A DNA stretch of 64,000 nt, from the NCBI GenBank assembly GCA_039090855.1, contig CM077034.1:230023005-230087004 (forward strand), written 5' to 3'. Both the position numbers and the translations under genes were made by a program. Under the pieces are notes generated by a model, which was not told the origin of the DNA, searched no databases, and saw only the letters and a list, made by a program, of their open reading frames with translations. The DNA is from Macrothele yani (Eukaryota > Arthropoda > Arachnida > Araneae > Macrothelidae). This document shows, piece by piece, positions 22,901 to 33,445 of the stretch (positions are counted from its first letter, which is position 1; the number at the start of each line of letters is the position of its first letter).

Positions 22901-25900
22901 TATGTTTAAAAAAATATAAGTATTCCAAGTAATAAAATGAAGCTATTTTAATCTATGTTCAAATTTTCATCCTTGTGAAAGAATTAATTGTCCAGCAAAA
23001 AGATGGCGCGACCTGTATTTTCATGGCGTCAGTAGACAAGCAGATGTTGGATTGCATAATTACGGTTATGTTTAAAAATATATAAGTATTCCAAGTAATA
23101 AAATGAAGCTATTTTTATCGATGTTCAAATTTGCATCCTTGTGAAAGAATTAATTGTCCAGCAAAAAGATGGCGCGACCTGTATTTTCATGGCGTCAGTA
23201 GACAAGCAAATGTTGGATTGCATAATTATGGTTATGTTTTAGAAAATATTAAGTATTCCAAGTTATAAAATGATGCTATTTTAATCGATGTTTAAATTTT
23301 CATCCTTGGGAACGCATTAATTGTCCAGAAAAAAGATGGCGTGACCTGTACTTTGATGACGTCAGTAGACAAACAAATGTTGGATTGCATAATTACGGTT
23401 ATGTTTAAGAAAATATAAGTATTCCAAGTTATAAAATGAAGCTTTTTTAATCGATGTTCAAATTTTCATCCTTGGGAACGCATTAATTGTCCAGAAAAAA
23501 GATGGCGCGACCTGTACTTTGATCCCGCCAGTAGACAAGCAAATGTTGGATTGCATAATTACGGTTATGTTTAAGAAAATATAAGTATTCCAAGTTATAA
23601 AATAAAGCTATTTTAATCGATGTTCAAATTTTCATCGTTGGGAACGCATAAATTGTCCAGAAAAAAGATGGCGTGACCTGTACTTTGATGACGTCAGTAG
23701 ACAAACAAATGTTGGATTGCATAATTACGGTTATGTTTAAGAAAATATAAGTATTCCAAGTTATAAAATGAAGCTATTTTAATTGATGTTCAAATTTTCA
23801 TCCTTGGGAACGCATTAATTGTCCATAAAAAAGATGGCGTGACCTGTACTTTGATGACGTCAGTAGACAAACAAATGTTGGATTGCATAATTACGGTTAT
23901 GTTTAAGAAAATATAAGTATTCCAAGTAATAAAATGAAGCTATTTTAATTGATGTTCAAATCTTCATCCTTGGGAACGCATTAATTGTCCAGAAAAAAGA
24001 TGGCGCGACCTGTACTTTGATGACGTCAGTAGACAAGCAAATGTTGAATTGCATAATTATGGTTTTGTTTTAAAAAATATTAAGTATTCCAAGTTATAAA
24101 ATGAAGCTATTTTAATCGATGTTCAAATTTTCATCGTTGGGAACGCATAAATTGTCCAGAAAAAAGATGGCGCGACCTTTTTTTTCATGGCGTCAGTAGA
24201 CAAGCAGATGTTGGATTGCATAATTACGGTTATGTTTAAAAATATATAAGTATTCCAAGTAATAAAATGAAGCTATTTTTATCGATGTTCAAATTTGCAT
24301 CCTTGTGAAAGAATTAATTGTCCAGCAAAAAGATGGCGCGACCTGTATTTTCATGGCGTCAGTAGACAAGCAAATGTTGGATTGCATAATTATGGTTATG
24401 TTTTAGAAAATATTAAGTATTCCAAGTTATAAAATGATGCTATTTTAATCGATGTTTAAATTTTCATCCTTGGGAACGCATTAATTGTCCAGAAAAAAGA
24501 TGGCGTGACCTGTACTTTGATGACGTCAGTAGACAAACAAATGTTGGATTGCATAATTACGGTTATGTTTAAGAAAATATAAGTATTCCAAGTTATAAAA
24601 TGAAGCTTTTTTAATCGATGTTCAAATTTTCATCCTTGGGAACGCATTAATTGTCCAGAAAAAAGATGGCGCGACCTGTACTTTGATCCCGCCAGTAGAC
24701 AAGCAAATGTTGGATTGCATAATTACGGTTATGTTTAAGAAAATATAAGTATTCCAAGTTATAAAATGAAGCTATTTTAATCGATGTTCAAATTTTCATC
24801 GTTGGGAACGCATAAATTGTCCAGAAAAAAGATGGCATGACCTGTACTTTGATGACGTCAGTAGACAAACAAATGTTGGATTGCATAATTACGGTTATGT
24901 TTAAGAAAATATAAGTATTCCAAGTTATAAAATGAAGCTATTTTAATTGATGTTCAAATTTTCATCCTTGGGAACGCATTAATTGTCCATAAAAAAGATG
25001 GCGTGACCTGTACTTTGATGACGTCAGTAGACAAACAAATGTTGGATTGCATAATTACGGTTATGTTTAAGAAAATATAAGTATTCCAAGTAATAAAATG
25101 AAGCTATTTTAATTGATGTTCAAATCTTCATCCTTGGGAACGCATTAATTGTCCAGAAAAAAGATGGCGCGACCTGTACTTTGATGACGTCAGTAGACAA
25201 GCAAATGTTGAATTGCATAATTACGGTTATGTTTAAGAAAATATAAGTATTCCAAGTAATAAAATGAAGCTATTTTAATTGATGTTCAAATCTTCATCCT
25301 TGGGAACGCATTAATTGTCCAGAAAAAAGATGGCGCGACCTGTACTTTGATGACGTCAGTAGACAAACAAATGCTGGATTGCATAATTATGGTTTTGTTT
25401 TAAAAAATATTAAGTATTCCAAGTTATAAAATGAAGCTATTTTAATCGATGTTCAAATTTTCATCGTTGGGAACGCATAAATTGTCCAGAAAAAAGATGG
25501 CTTGACCTGTACTTTGATGACGTCAGTAGACAAACAAATGTTGGATTGCATAATTACGGTTATGTTTAAAAAAATATAAGTATTCCAAGTAATAAAATGA
25601 AGCTATTTTAATTGATGTTCAAATTTTCATCCTTGTGAAAGAATTAATTGTCCAGCAAAAAGATGGCGCGACCTGTATTTTCATGGCGTCAGTAGACAAG
25701 CAAATGTTGGATTGCATAATTACGGTTATGTTTAAAAATATATAAGTATTCCAAGTAATAAAATGAAGCTATTTTAATCGATGTTCAAATTTGCATCCTT
25801 GTGAAAGAATTAATTGTCCAGCAAAAAGATGGCGCGACCTGTATTTTCATGGCGTCAGTAGACAAGCAAATGTTGGATTGCATAATTATGGTTATGTTTT

Positions 25901-26713
25901 AGAAAATATTAAGTATTCCAAGTTATAAAATGATGCTATTTTAATCGATGTTTAAATTTTCATCCTTGGGAACGCATTAATTGTCCAGAAAAAAGATGGC
26001 GTGACCTGTACTTTGATGACGTCAGTAGACAAACAAATGTTGGATTGCATAATTACGGTTATGTTTAAGAAAATATAAGTATTCCAAGTTATAAAATGAA
26101 GCTTTTTTAATCGATGTTCAAATTTTCATCCTTGGGAACGCTTTAATTGTCCAGAAAAAGATGGCGCGACCTGTACTTTGATCCCGCCAGTAGACAAGCA
26201 AATGTTGGATTGCATAATTACGGTTATGTTTAAGAAAATATAAGTATTCCAAGTTATAAAATGAAGCTATTTTAATCGATGTTCAAATTTTCATCGTTGG
26301 GAACGCATAAATTGTCCAGAAAAAAGATGGCGTGACCTGTACTTTGATGACGTCAGTAGACAAACAAATGTTGGATTGCATAATTACGGTTATGTTTAAG
26401 AAAATATAAGTATTCCAAGTTATAAAATGAAGCTATTTTAATTGATGTTCAAATTTTCATCCTTGGGAACGCATTAATTGTCCAGAAAAAAGATGGCGTG
26501 ACCTGTACTTTGATGACGTCAGTAGACAAGCAAATGTTGAATTGCATAATTATGGTTGTGTTTTAGAAAATATTAAGTATTCCAAGTTATAAAATGAAGC
26601 TATTTTAATCGATGCACAAATTTTCATCCTTGGGAACGCATTAACTGTGGAGAAAATATGTACAGAAGTTTTTTCATTGGAAGTATAGGAAGCAAAATTA
26701 CTTGACGTCCAGC
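19980..26713. mobile_element. TTAA-flanked element with long inverted ends and satellite core
   Basis: The left end (19980-20145) and the right end (26549-26713, inverted) match over about 165 bp. Both start G.TGGACGTCAAGTAATTTT and continue CTTCCTATACTTCCAAT. Both are directly abutted by TTAA (19976-19979 and 26714-26717), the target duplication typical of piggyBac-type transposons. The inner part of each inverted end is itself a satellite monomer, so the right end is simply the last monomer and the left end is an inverted one. There is no transposase gene inside, so the element is non-autonomous. I do not recognise it as a named family. Confidence 0.75.
20196..26600. repeat. ~166-bp satellite, about 38 units
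   Basis: Units begin at GATGGCGCGACCTG (20196, 20362, 20528, 20686, 20852, 21010, 21176, 21343 and onward), with a period of 158-168 bp, mostly 166. Each intact unit contains AAGATGGCGCG, then ACTTTGATGACGTCAGTAGA, TTGCATAATTACGGTTATG, ATTCCAAGTTATAAAATG, TTTTAATCGATGTTC and CATCCTTGGGAACGCATTAA. Groups of units recur as blocks: the rare variant GATCCCGCCAG appears at 23521, 24685 and 26180, spacings of about 7 and 9 monomers. No coding potential is seen. Confidence 0.95.
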
Positions 26714-27002
26714 TTAAGCAACTGAGATAGCTTTACCAACAAAACATATGCATAAAAAATTCTCTGCGTCACCATGGCAGCAGGGCACGGGACCAGAACG
26801 TTCCTCTGTGGTTATCGTGATTACAGACAAGCAGTTGGTTTATTTCCCTCGCGTCTTTAAAAATCGCTTAAAAATCCGAAAACGATTTTTCCTTAATTTT
26901 TTTTTTTTTTTGTAAAAAAGGGATCATAGTTGTAAGTTTATGTTGCGAAAATTGCAATGCGTTATGATTTACAGTTTGCTATATATCCTTTTTTTAGTTT
27001 TT

Positions 27003-27215
27003 TTTTTTTTTGATTGGAGGTGTAACGCCCACGGTGAGCAACTCAATGGGCAGTCACCCGTCCCTAATTTAGGGTCACTGGTTCCAAGGAAGGGAGAGAG
27101 CCAGAGCCGCAAGACAAACACAACATCCATGCCTCACTGGGATTCGAACCCGGACCCCGTTCGGACGAATGATCAGAGGCAATCGCTTAGACCACTGCGC
27201 CACCGGGCGCGGTTC
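27003..27215 (-). mobile_element. SINE-A, single tail unit
   Basis: The plus strand shows the poly-T end of the SINE, one 131-bp-type body with slight divergence (CACGGTGAGCAACTCAATGG) and then the inverted tRNA-like head with box B GGATTCGAACC and GCGCCACCGGGC. It is the simple form of the family that carries 3, 5 and 7 bodies elsewhere in the window. The stretch 26718-27002 before it is A/T-rich and unassigned. Confidence 0.88.
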
Positions 27216-27221
27216 GTGTTT

Positions 27222-27600
27222 TTTAATGTATCCCATCGCGAAATACAGAATTTTGTGAAATTTAGAAATTTCATTTCTCGTAAAATAAATCGACATTAAA
27301 AAAAAGGGCGACGAGGTGCAAAAATTCGGACTACATTCCTACAAAGCTTCGTGGTTCTGTTGCTATTAGTGAGTCCGAAACGCGACCTGATAGCTCTTTT
27401 TTGCTTACCTTAAGTTTGAAACACAATAGCTCTTAAAGTATCGCTAGAATCGAGAAACGGTTTATTTCAGCGTGTTCTCCAAACAATTCTCTACAAACGA
27501 TGTAAATTTCATATTTTTGTGTTCAATACGTTTTGCGTTGCGAGCTAGGAAAGCAAGAGTGTCGCGAAATTTCTAAAACACCGGCAGTTACTTTTTTTTA
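27222..27600 (-). repeat. Dispersed repeat F, inverted copy
   Basis: The reverse complement of this interval matches 36020-36415 along its length, for example GGAGAACACGCTGAAATAAA, AGCTATCAGGTCGCGTT and TTTGCACCTCGTCGCCCTTT. The two copies differ by many substitutions and small gaps, so the family is old. I see no coding region or tRNA-like part. The boundaries are taken from where the match stops. Confidence 0.8.
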
Positions 27601-27744
27601 GAATAGAGAGAAAAAAGTGATTCTCATTTGTGATACAATAGTATCGCGGAACTACAACTGAACGGGCCCATTTACAAAAAAATTTCCCGAGACCTTTTGT
27701 GACCGCCAATCCGCCTCTGGCCATTTTAACTGTATATCTATATA

Positions 27745-29259
27745 CACTGGCGTGCAAAAATTAAGGACGAGACGGTTTTTCGAATGTAACGTCGTGCAGA
27801 AGTGCTCCACATCGACTCAAATCATACCATAAGATCCCCAAGATGTAAGAATATGGGACAAGTGAGCAAAACCGTCCAAACAAGGAATCCAAAGGATACA
27901 AAGGCACTTTATTGAAAAGGTAACTTCGAGCACAACTGGACAGAAGACAGAAACGTCCATGTGACAGGCGGCTGCCAAGAAAATTCCAGTCTTTAATAGG
28001 GGATATGATCACCCCTGACTGCGTTGCAGGATTTACAACGTCTGTCCATGCTGAGGACGAGGTTGTCCAGGAGCTGTTGAGGCATCGCGGCCCATTCCTC
28101 TTATAGCGCCAATCGCAGCTGCGGAATCGTTGCTGGCTGCTGGTGACGTGCTGTCAAGCGTCTCCCGAGAAGGTCCCACACGTTTTCGATTGGATTTAGG
28201 TCCGGGGACCTTGAGGGACAATCCATGCGTTGAATATCTTCACTCTCCAATAGCTCTGCGACAGCCACTGTACGATGAGGTGTAGCGTTGTCGTCCATGA
28301 AGAGGAACTCAGGACCCACAGCACCTCTAAACAGGCGCACGTGAGGCAGGAGAACCTCGGTACAATAGCGGACACCAGTGACTGAACCTCCTTGGAAGAT
28401 GTGGAGGTCAGTACGGCTACCAAGCATGGTACCGCCCCAACCGAGAACTCCGCCACCTCCAAACCTGTTCCTTTCGATGATGTTGAGGTGTGATTGGGTG
28501 TTTCCTGCTCTCTCCAGATGTGTATACGTCCAGAATCGCTGGTCAGGCTAAATCGGCTCTCATCCGTAAAGAGAACTCGACCCCATTGCTGATGTGTCCA
28601 GTTCTTGTGTTCCTGGCACCACAGAAACCGCCGTCTCCGATGAGCAGGCGTTAATGGCACACACCGTACTGGTCGTCGTGCAAATAGACCTCCTTTGTGC
28701 AGTCTTCTGGCCAGAGTAAAAAGCGATAACGGACGTCCAGTTGTCTGTTGCATGTGCCTTGCGATTTCTCCCGCTGTCTCTTCTCGCCTGGAGGGCAATA
28801 TACCGGTCGTCCGCCGCCGTGGTTGCTCGTGGACGACCACTGCTAAACTCTCGGACAGCTGTTCCTGTCGTTTGAAATGCTCTCCAAGCTCGTGAAACGA
28901 TGCTGTGAGCGATCCCGAACTCCTCGGCCACACTTCGACCTTCTTCCAACTTCCCAATGACGCGACCTCGGGTAAAGTCATCCAGATGTCGTCTACTGGA
29001 TTGCCTGTTGGCCATATCACACGGTGGCAGCAACTCGACGTCGTTCAAACCGATGCAATAACTTTTACTGGTTTGTTGAGCGTACACCGCCCGTGTGCTT
29101 TATACCTTCCAGACCCCCCCCGTCATGCTGCATATATGCGCATGCCCTACGGTACCGGAACCTAGTCTATCTCCTGAGTGGTCTTTCGGTCCGTTCTGCT
29201 TGCTCGTTCCGCTGTTATGCTAATTTCTCCTCGTCGTCCTTAATTTTTGCACACCAGCG
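27745..29259 (-). mobile_element. Tc1-E element (1515 bp)
   Basis: The left end begins CACTGGCGTGCAAAAATTAA after TA (27743-27744). The right end, read inwards, begins CGCTGGTGTGCAAAAATTAA, followed by TA at 29260-29261. The body encodes a transposase on the minus strand related to Tc1-A (shared RRHLDDFTRGR start and SPDLNPIENVWD). One terminal base has mutated (CA to CG). Confidence 0.9.
27995..29015 (-). pseudogene. Tc1-E transposase, frameshifted
   Basis: It starts MANRQSSRRHLDDFTRGRVI at 29015 and reads the helix-turn-helix, but several indels break it. One frame carries LHKGGLFARRPVRCVPL and RVLFTDESRFSL (first Asp). A different frame carries FLFMDDNATPHRTVAV (second Asp) and SPDLNPIENVWD (Glu), 34 residues apart. 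A stop codon precedes the C-terminal EEWAAMPQQLLDNLV, which remains readable down to HIP. It is clearly non-functional. Confidence 0.9.
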
Positions 29260-30169
29260 TAATTTATAGCCACCTTGTATAGCGAAGGCATCAAGTCATG
29301 GTATTTTGTGTTTAATTGGGTGTCCATATTAGCATGGCCAGAAAATGTCGATTTCAAAAATCCTATTATACATTGTTTCCTCGAAATCTCTGATGCGCCC
29401 CATCTCAAAATTTTTAACACCCGTTGCATATTTAAAGACGTCTTCCTGTTTCCAGGCACGTTTTCACTTCATTGATAGCAGGTGAACGACTAGACTTTGC
29501 GCATGCGTGTGAACATGTTACACGGAAGTTCTATCACTTTAATCAATTCCTGACCAGGTTACCGCAGCTTGGAAACGGGCGTCTTGCAAATAAAGCGAGT
29601 CAATACTCTCTCAGGAGCGTTGGGTGTCGGCAATAAAAAAAAAAAAAAGACTTCAGAAGACATTAAACGGGTGTTTGGAATTCCTTCGCGCGAGCTGGAC
29701 GACGAACGAAGTCTTCTTTCACGCACGCACGCAAGCACCTGCGGCGAGCGAACACGGGAACCCGGTTGCCATGACAACCACGAGAAAACACACGGATAAC
29801 CTTTCTGCGCAGTTAGAACTTCTCGATCACTGTCAGTGTACGTGCATAACAAGGCCTCTCTTTTTTGGAATTCTCGTCACAGGTGATTCTCCAGTATTAG
29901 CAAGCAGACACGGAATCACATCACCAAGAGATCGCTAACGGACATTCGAAATTTTAAAATGCAACGCCATGACGTCAGAAAGTGGGGAAATCATTTATCA
30001 CTCGCAGAGCAAACTGATTTTCTACGCAGAAGCAATAATTGCAAAAGATCGTTTCTGTAAACTTATGGTGATCACCGCAGCGCAATAAAAAAAGACTCTA
30101 CATTTAATCACTTTTTTCCACCCACACCGTTTTTGTTTTTTTTCAACTGCCCGGGGGTGCAGGGGATGG
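29260..30169. other. Unassigned intron segment
   Basis: About 0.9 kb with no transposon ends and no convincing exon. The middle (29670-29800) is GC-richer than its surroundings and contains an X-box-like motif, listed separately. The rest shows nothing I recognise. Confidence 0.5.
29765..29778. promoter_or_regulatory. RFX X-box-like palindrome
   Basis: GTTGCCATGACAAC differs at one base from the perfect inverted repeat bound by RFX factors (GTTGCCATGGCAAC). It lies in a GC-rich patch within the long aldo-keto reductase intron. RFX sites mark cilium-gene promoters in animals, but no such gene is visible here, so function is a guess. Confidence 0.35.
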
Positions 30170-30602
30170 GGGGACTTCATGGCTTTCTGGGAAATTTTAT
30201 TCGGGGTATTTTGTAGCAGATCGTCATGTGACACGGCATGGAATTTAAAAAAAAAAAAAAAATGCCTGAAAAAAATAAATGAAATCGAAATACACTGCGC
30301 CGGCGCAGTGGTTAAAGAGATGGCTTCTGCTCATTCGTCCGAGACGGGACCGGGTTCAAATCCCGGTGAGGCATGGATGTCGTGTTTGTAACATTCACAG
30401 CTCTACGGGAATTTTTTGCTGGGTGATCTTTAGCGGATCGTCATGTGACACGGTATATGAATTTTGAATTTTTTTATAAATCCAATATCTAAAAAAATAA
30501 ATAAAATCGAAACACGCTGCGGTGGCCTTGGCGATGACTTCTGATCATTCGTCCCAGTTGGGTCCGGGTTCGAATACCGGTGAGGCATGGATGCAGATCG
30601 TC
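30170..30602 (+). repeat. SINE-C tandem array, left part
   Basis: A headless tail (GGGAAATTTTATTCGGGGTA to the CACGGCAT box) is followed by two head-to-tail SINE copies with tRNA-like heads at about 30296 and 30519. Heads read GCGCAGTGGTTAAAGAGATG (box A) and GGGTTCAAATCCC or GGGTTCGAATACC (box B), then GGTGAGGCATGGATG. Copy spacing is 223 bp. The array is interrupted at about 30603 by an RTE element and resumes at about 32300. Confidence 0.88.
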
Positions 30603-32300
30603 ATGTCATCATCATCATCATCATTGTCAACAATTGTCAATCCACTGCTGGACGAAGGTCTCTCCAAGTTTCCTCCACAACGGTCTGTCTTGTGCCAGTC
30701 TCCTCCATGTCACTCCCGCATACTTTCGAATTTCATCCACCCATCTCCCATGTGGTCTTCTTCTGGGTCTTTTCCTGTCCCTTGGAATCCAATCTAAAAT
30801 TTCGGCTGTCCATCGATGGTCTGTCCTTCTGGCAGTATGTCCAGCCCTTTGCCATTTCAGGGATTTAACTCTGATCATGATGTCTCTTGTCATTTTTCGG
30901 ATCCACGAGTTCCTCTTCTTATCTCTCCTGGTTACACCAAGCATGCACCTCTCCATGCTGCTTTGAGTTGTCTGCAGCCTTTGTATGTCTCTCTTGGCTA
31001 AGGTCCACGTCTCTGCACCATACGTAAGCACTGGAAGGATGCATTGATCAAACACTTTTCTTTTAAGACATAATGGCATATTGCTCTTGAAAATTATGCT
31101 GTTTCTTCCAAAAGCTCTCCAGGCAAGTTTTGTACGCCGATTAATTTCTTCATCAATGTGACCCTCACTTGATATCTGCTGTCCAAGATAAACGTCCGTG
31201 TCTGTTATCTCCAGCTTTTCTCCATCAATCGATAAATCTTCATTTCTTGTAAAAGCATTGAACATCACTTTTGTCTTCTGAAAGTTCATTTTTAATCCCA
31301 CTTCTTTACTCTTGTCAGCAAGTTCCTGGATCATACTCTGCAGCTCTGATGGGGTAGTTTGCAAAAATGACTATGTCATCAGCAAAACGAAGGTGGGTTA
31401 GATAATCTCCATTAATCTTTATCCCTTTGTTTTCCCAGTTCAGTGATTGAAAGACATTTTCCAATGTGGCATTAAAGAGCTTCGGAGATATGGTGTCACC
31501 TTGTCTCACTCCATTTTCAATTTTTATGTGTGTTGTATTTTCAAACAGCCGAATCTTTGCACTTGCATTTTCATAGATGTTATTAATAATATTAATGTAT
31601 GCATCTTCAATACCGCAGGATTTCAGAGCCATTGCAACTACTGATGGTTTCACCGAATCAAAGGCTTTTTCATAATCGATAAAAGCCATGCACAATGGAA
31701 GCTCATATTCCCTCGCTCTTTCAATTAGTTCTCTCAGTACGTGGATATGATCTATTGTGCTGTAACCACTCCTGAATCCAGCTTGTTCTCTCGGTTGAGC
31801 CATGTCCAGTGTCACCTTCAAGCGGTGTGAAAGAACTTTAGTGAAGATTTTATAAACCACTGATAGGAGGCTGATAGGTCTGTAGTTCCTGAGATCCTCA
31901 ATGTCACCTTTCTTATGTAGCAGGATCATTGTAGCGGTGTTCCAATCCTCAGGAATCTTTCCTTCATTAAGGCATCGAGTGAAAATTTGGGCGAGTACTG
32001 TTTCGATTTCTCCACTTTCTTCTTGTATGATGTCTACAGTAATTCCATCTTCTCCTGGAGCTTTTCCTCGTTTCATGTTCTTGATTGCATGAGCAACTTC
32101 TGCTGGAAGGACTGGAAGAACTCTGGTACTGGTACCTTTCATGATGTCTGAAGTACATGTATCATCCCTTTCATATAATTTGGAGTAGAAATCTTTCACT
32201 CTTGTCAAAATTTCGCCTCTATTTCTTGTTACAGAACCATCTTCTTTTCTCAGTGCCATAATCTGTTTTTTTCCCCTTACTGAGATGTCCCTTTTGCACT
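30603..32300 (-). mobile_element. RTE-type retroelement copy 1, 5'-truncated
   Basis: The minus strand encodes the C-terminal two-thirds of an RTE-clade reverse transcriptase protein and ends in a (TGATGA)n microsatellite at 30603-30623, the usual RTE 3' tail. The endonuclease half is missing, so the copy is 5'-truncated. It landed inside a tail of the SINE-C array, whose sequence is found on both sides. Confidence 0.92.
30627..32290 (-). pseudogene. RTE reverse transcriptase, one frameshift
   Basis: The reading starts in the linker (KKQIMALRKEDGSVTRNRGE) and runs through the reverse transcriptase fingers and palm: NYRPISLLSVVYKIFTKVL, QPREQAGFRSGYSTIDHIH, MAFIDYEKAFDSV (first metal-binding Asp), NGVRQGDTISPKLF and the catalytic RFADDIVIFA. 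An extra T near 31358 shifts the frame just after FADD. The rest (GLKMNFQKTKVMF, YLGQQISSEG, LTYGAETWTL, and the RTE C-terminus HGRWVDEIRKYAGVTW) follows in the next frame. Apart from this one break it is well preserved. Confidence 0.93.
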
Positions 32301-33440
32301 GCGGTGCCGTCAAGTACCACGGCATAAATTTTGAATTATTTTAAAATCCGATGCCTAAAAAAATAAATAAAGTCGAAATACACTGCGTCAGCTCAGTGGT
32401 CTAAGCGATGTCTTCTGATCATTCGTCCCAGGTGGATCTGGGTTCGAATCCCGGTAAGGCATGGATGTTGTGTTTGTGACATTCAGAGCTTTCCGGGAAT
32501 GTTTTTCGACGTAATGTTTAGGAGACCGTCTTGTGACACGGCATGAATTCTTAAACTTTTTTAAACGCGGTACCTGAAAAAATAAGTAGTTGAAATACAC
32601 TGTAGTGGCGCCGTGGTCTAAGAGATGATAATTCGTCCCACATTGGTCCGGGTTCGAATCCCGGCGAGGCACGGATGTTGTGTTTGTTACATTCAGAGCT
32701 CTCTGAGAATTTTTTCCAAGTAATCTTTAGCAGACCGTCAAGTACCACGGCATGAATTTTGAAATATTTTAAAATCCGATGCCTAAAAAAATAAATTAAA
32801 TCGAAATGCACTACGCCAGCGCAGTGGTCTAAGCGATAGCTTCTGATCATTCGTCCCAGATGGATCCGGGTTCGAATCCCGGTGAGGCATGGATGATGTG
32901 TTTGTAACATTCAGAGCTTCCTGGGATTTTTTTTTTCGCGGGGAAATCTTCAGCAGACCGTCATGTGACACGGCATGAATTCTGAAACTTTTTTAAACGC
33001 GGTACCTGAAAAAATAAGTAGTCGAAATACACTGCGGTGGCGCCGTGGTCTAATAGATGATATTTCGTCCCAGATTGGTCCGGGTTCGAATCCCGGTGAG
33101 GCATGGATGTTGTGTTTGTAACATTCAGAGCTTTCTGGGAATGTTTTTCCAGGTAATCTTTAGCAGATCGTCATGTGACACGGCATGAATTCTGAATTTT
33201 TTTTTTATTTAAATGCTATGCCTGAAAAAAAAAATCAAAGTACACTGCGGTGGGGTCGTGGTTTAAGCGATGACTTCTGATCATTCGTCGAGTTGGGTCC
33301 GAGTTCGAATCCCGGTGTACATGGGTGTTGGCACTGGCTCTCACACTTTCCTGGAAATAGTGACTCTAAATTAGGTACGGGCGACTGCCGAGTATAGCCC
33401 ACTGAGTTTCTCACGGTGGTAATTAATCCCTCAATCAAAA
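32301..33440 (+). repeat. SINE-C tandem array, right part
   Basis: Five tRNA-like heads occur at about 32384, 32597, 32810, 33030 and 33243, spaced 213-220 bp. Each has a box A region of the form GTGGTCTAAGCGATG and box B GGTTCGAATCCCGG, followed by ATGGATG and a tail ending GACACGGCATGAATT plus A-rich DNA. The last unit swaps the SINE-C tail for the SINE-A tail (GACTCTAAATTAGGTACGGG, then CTCAATCAAAA), so the two families share the head. The units look like SINE copies multiplied in tandem rather than inserted one by one. Confidence 0.88.
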
Positions 33441-33445
33441 AAATA

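Noticed and set aside
30296..33310. Seven apparent tRNA genes
   Set aside because: Heads keep box A and B but run directly into a shared non-tRNA tail at a constant period, so they are SINE heads, not tRNA genes.
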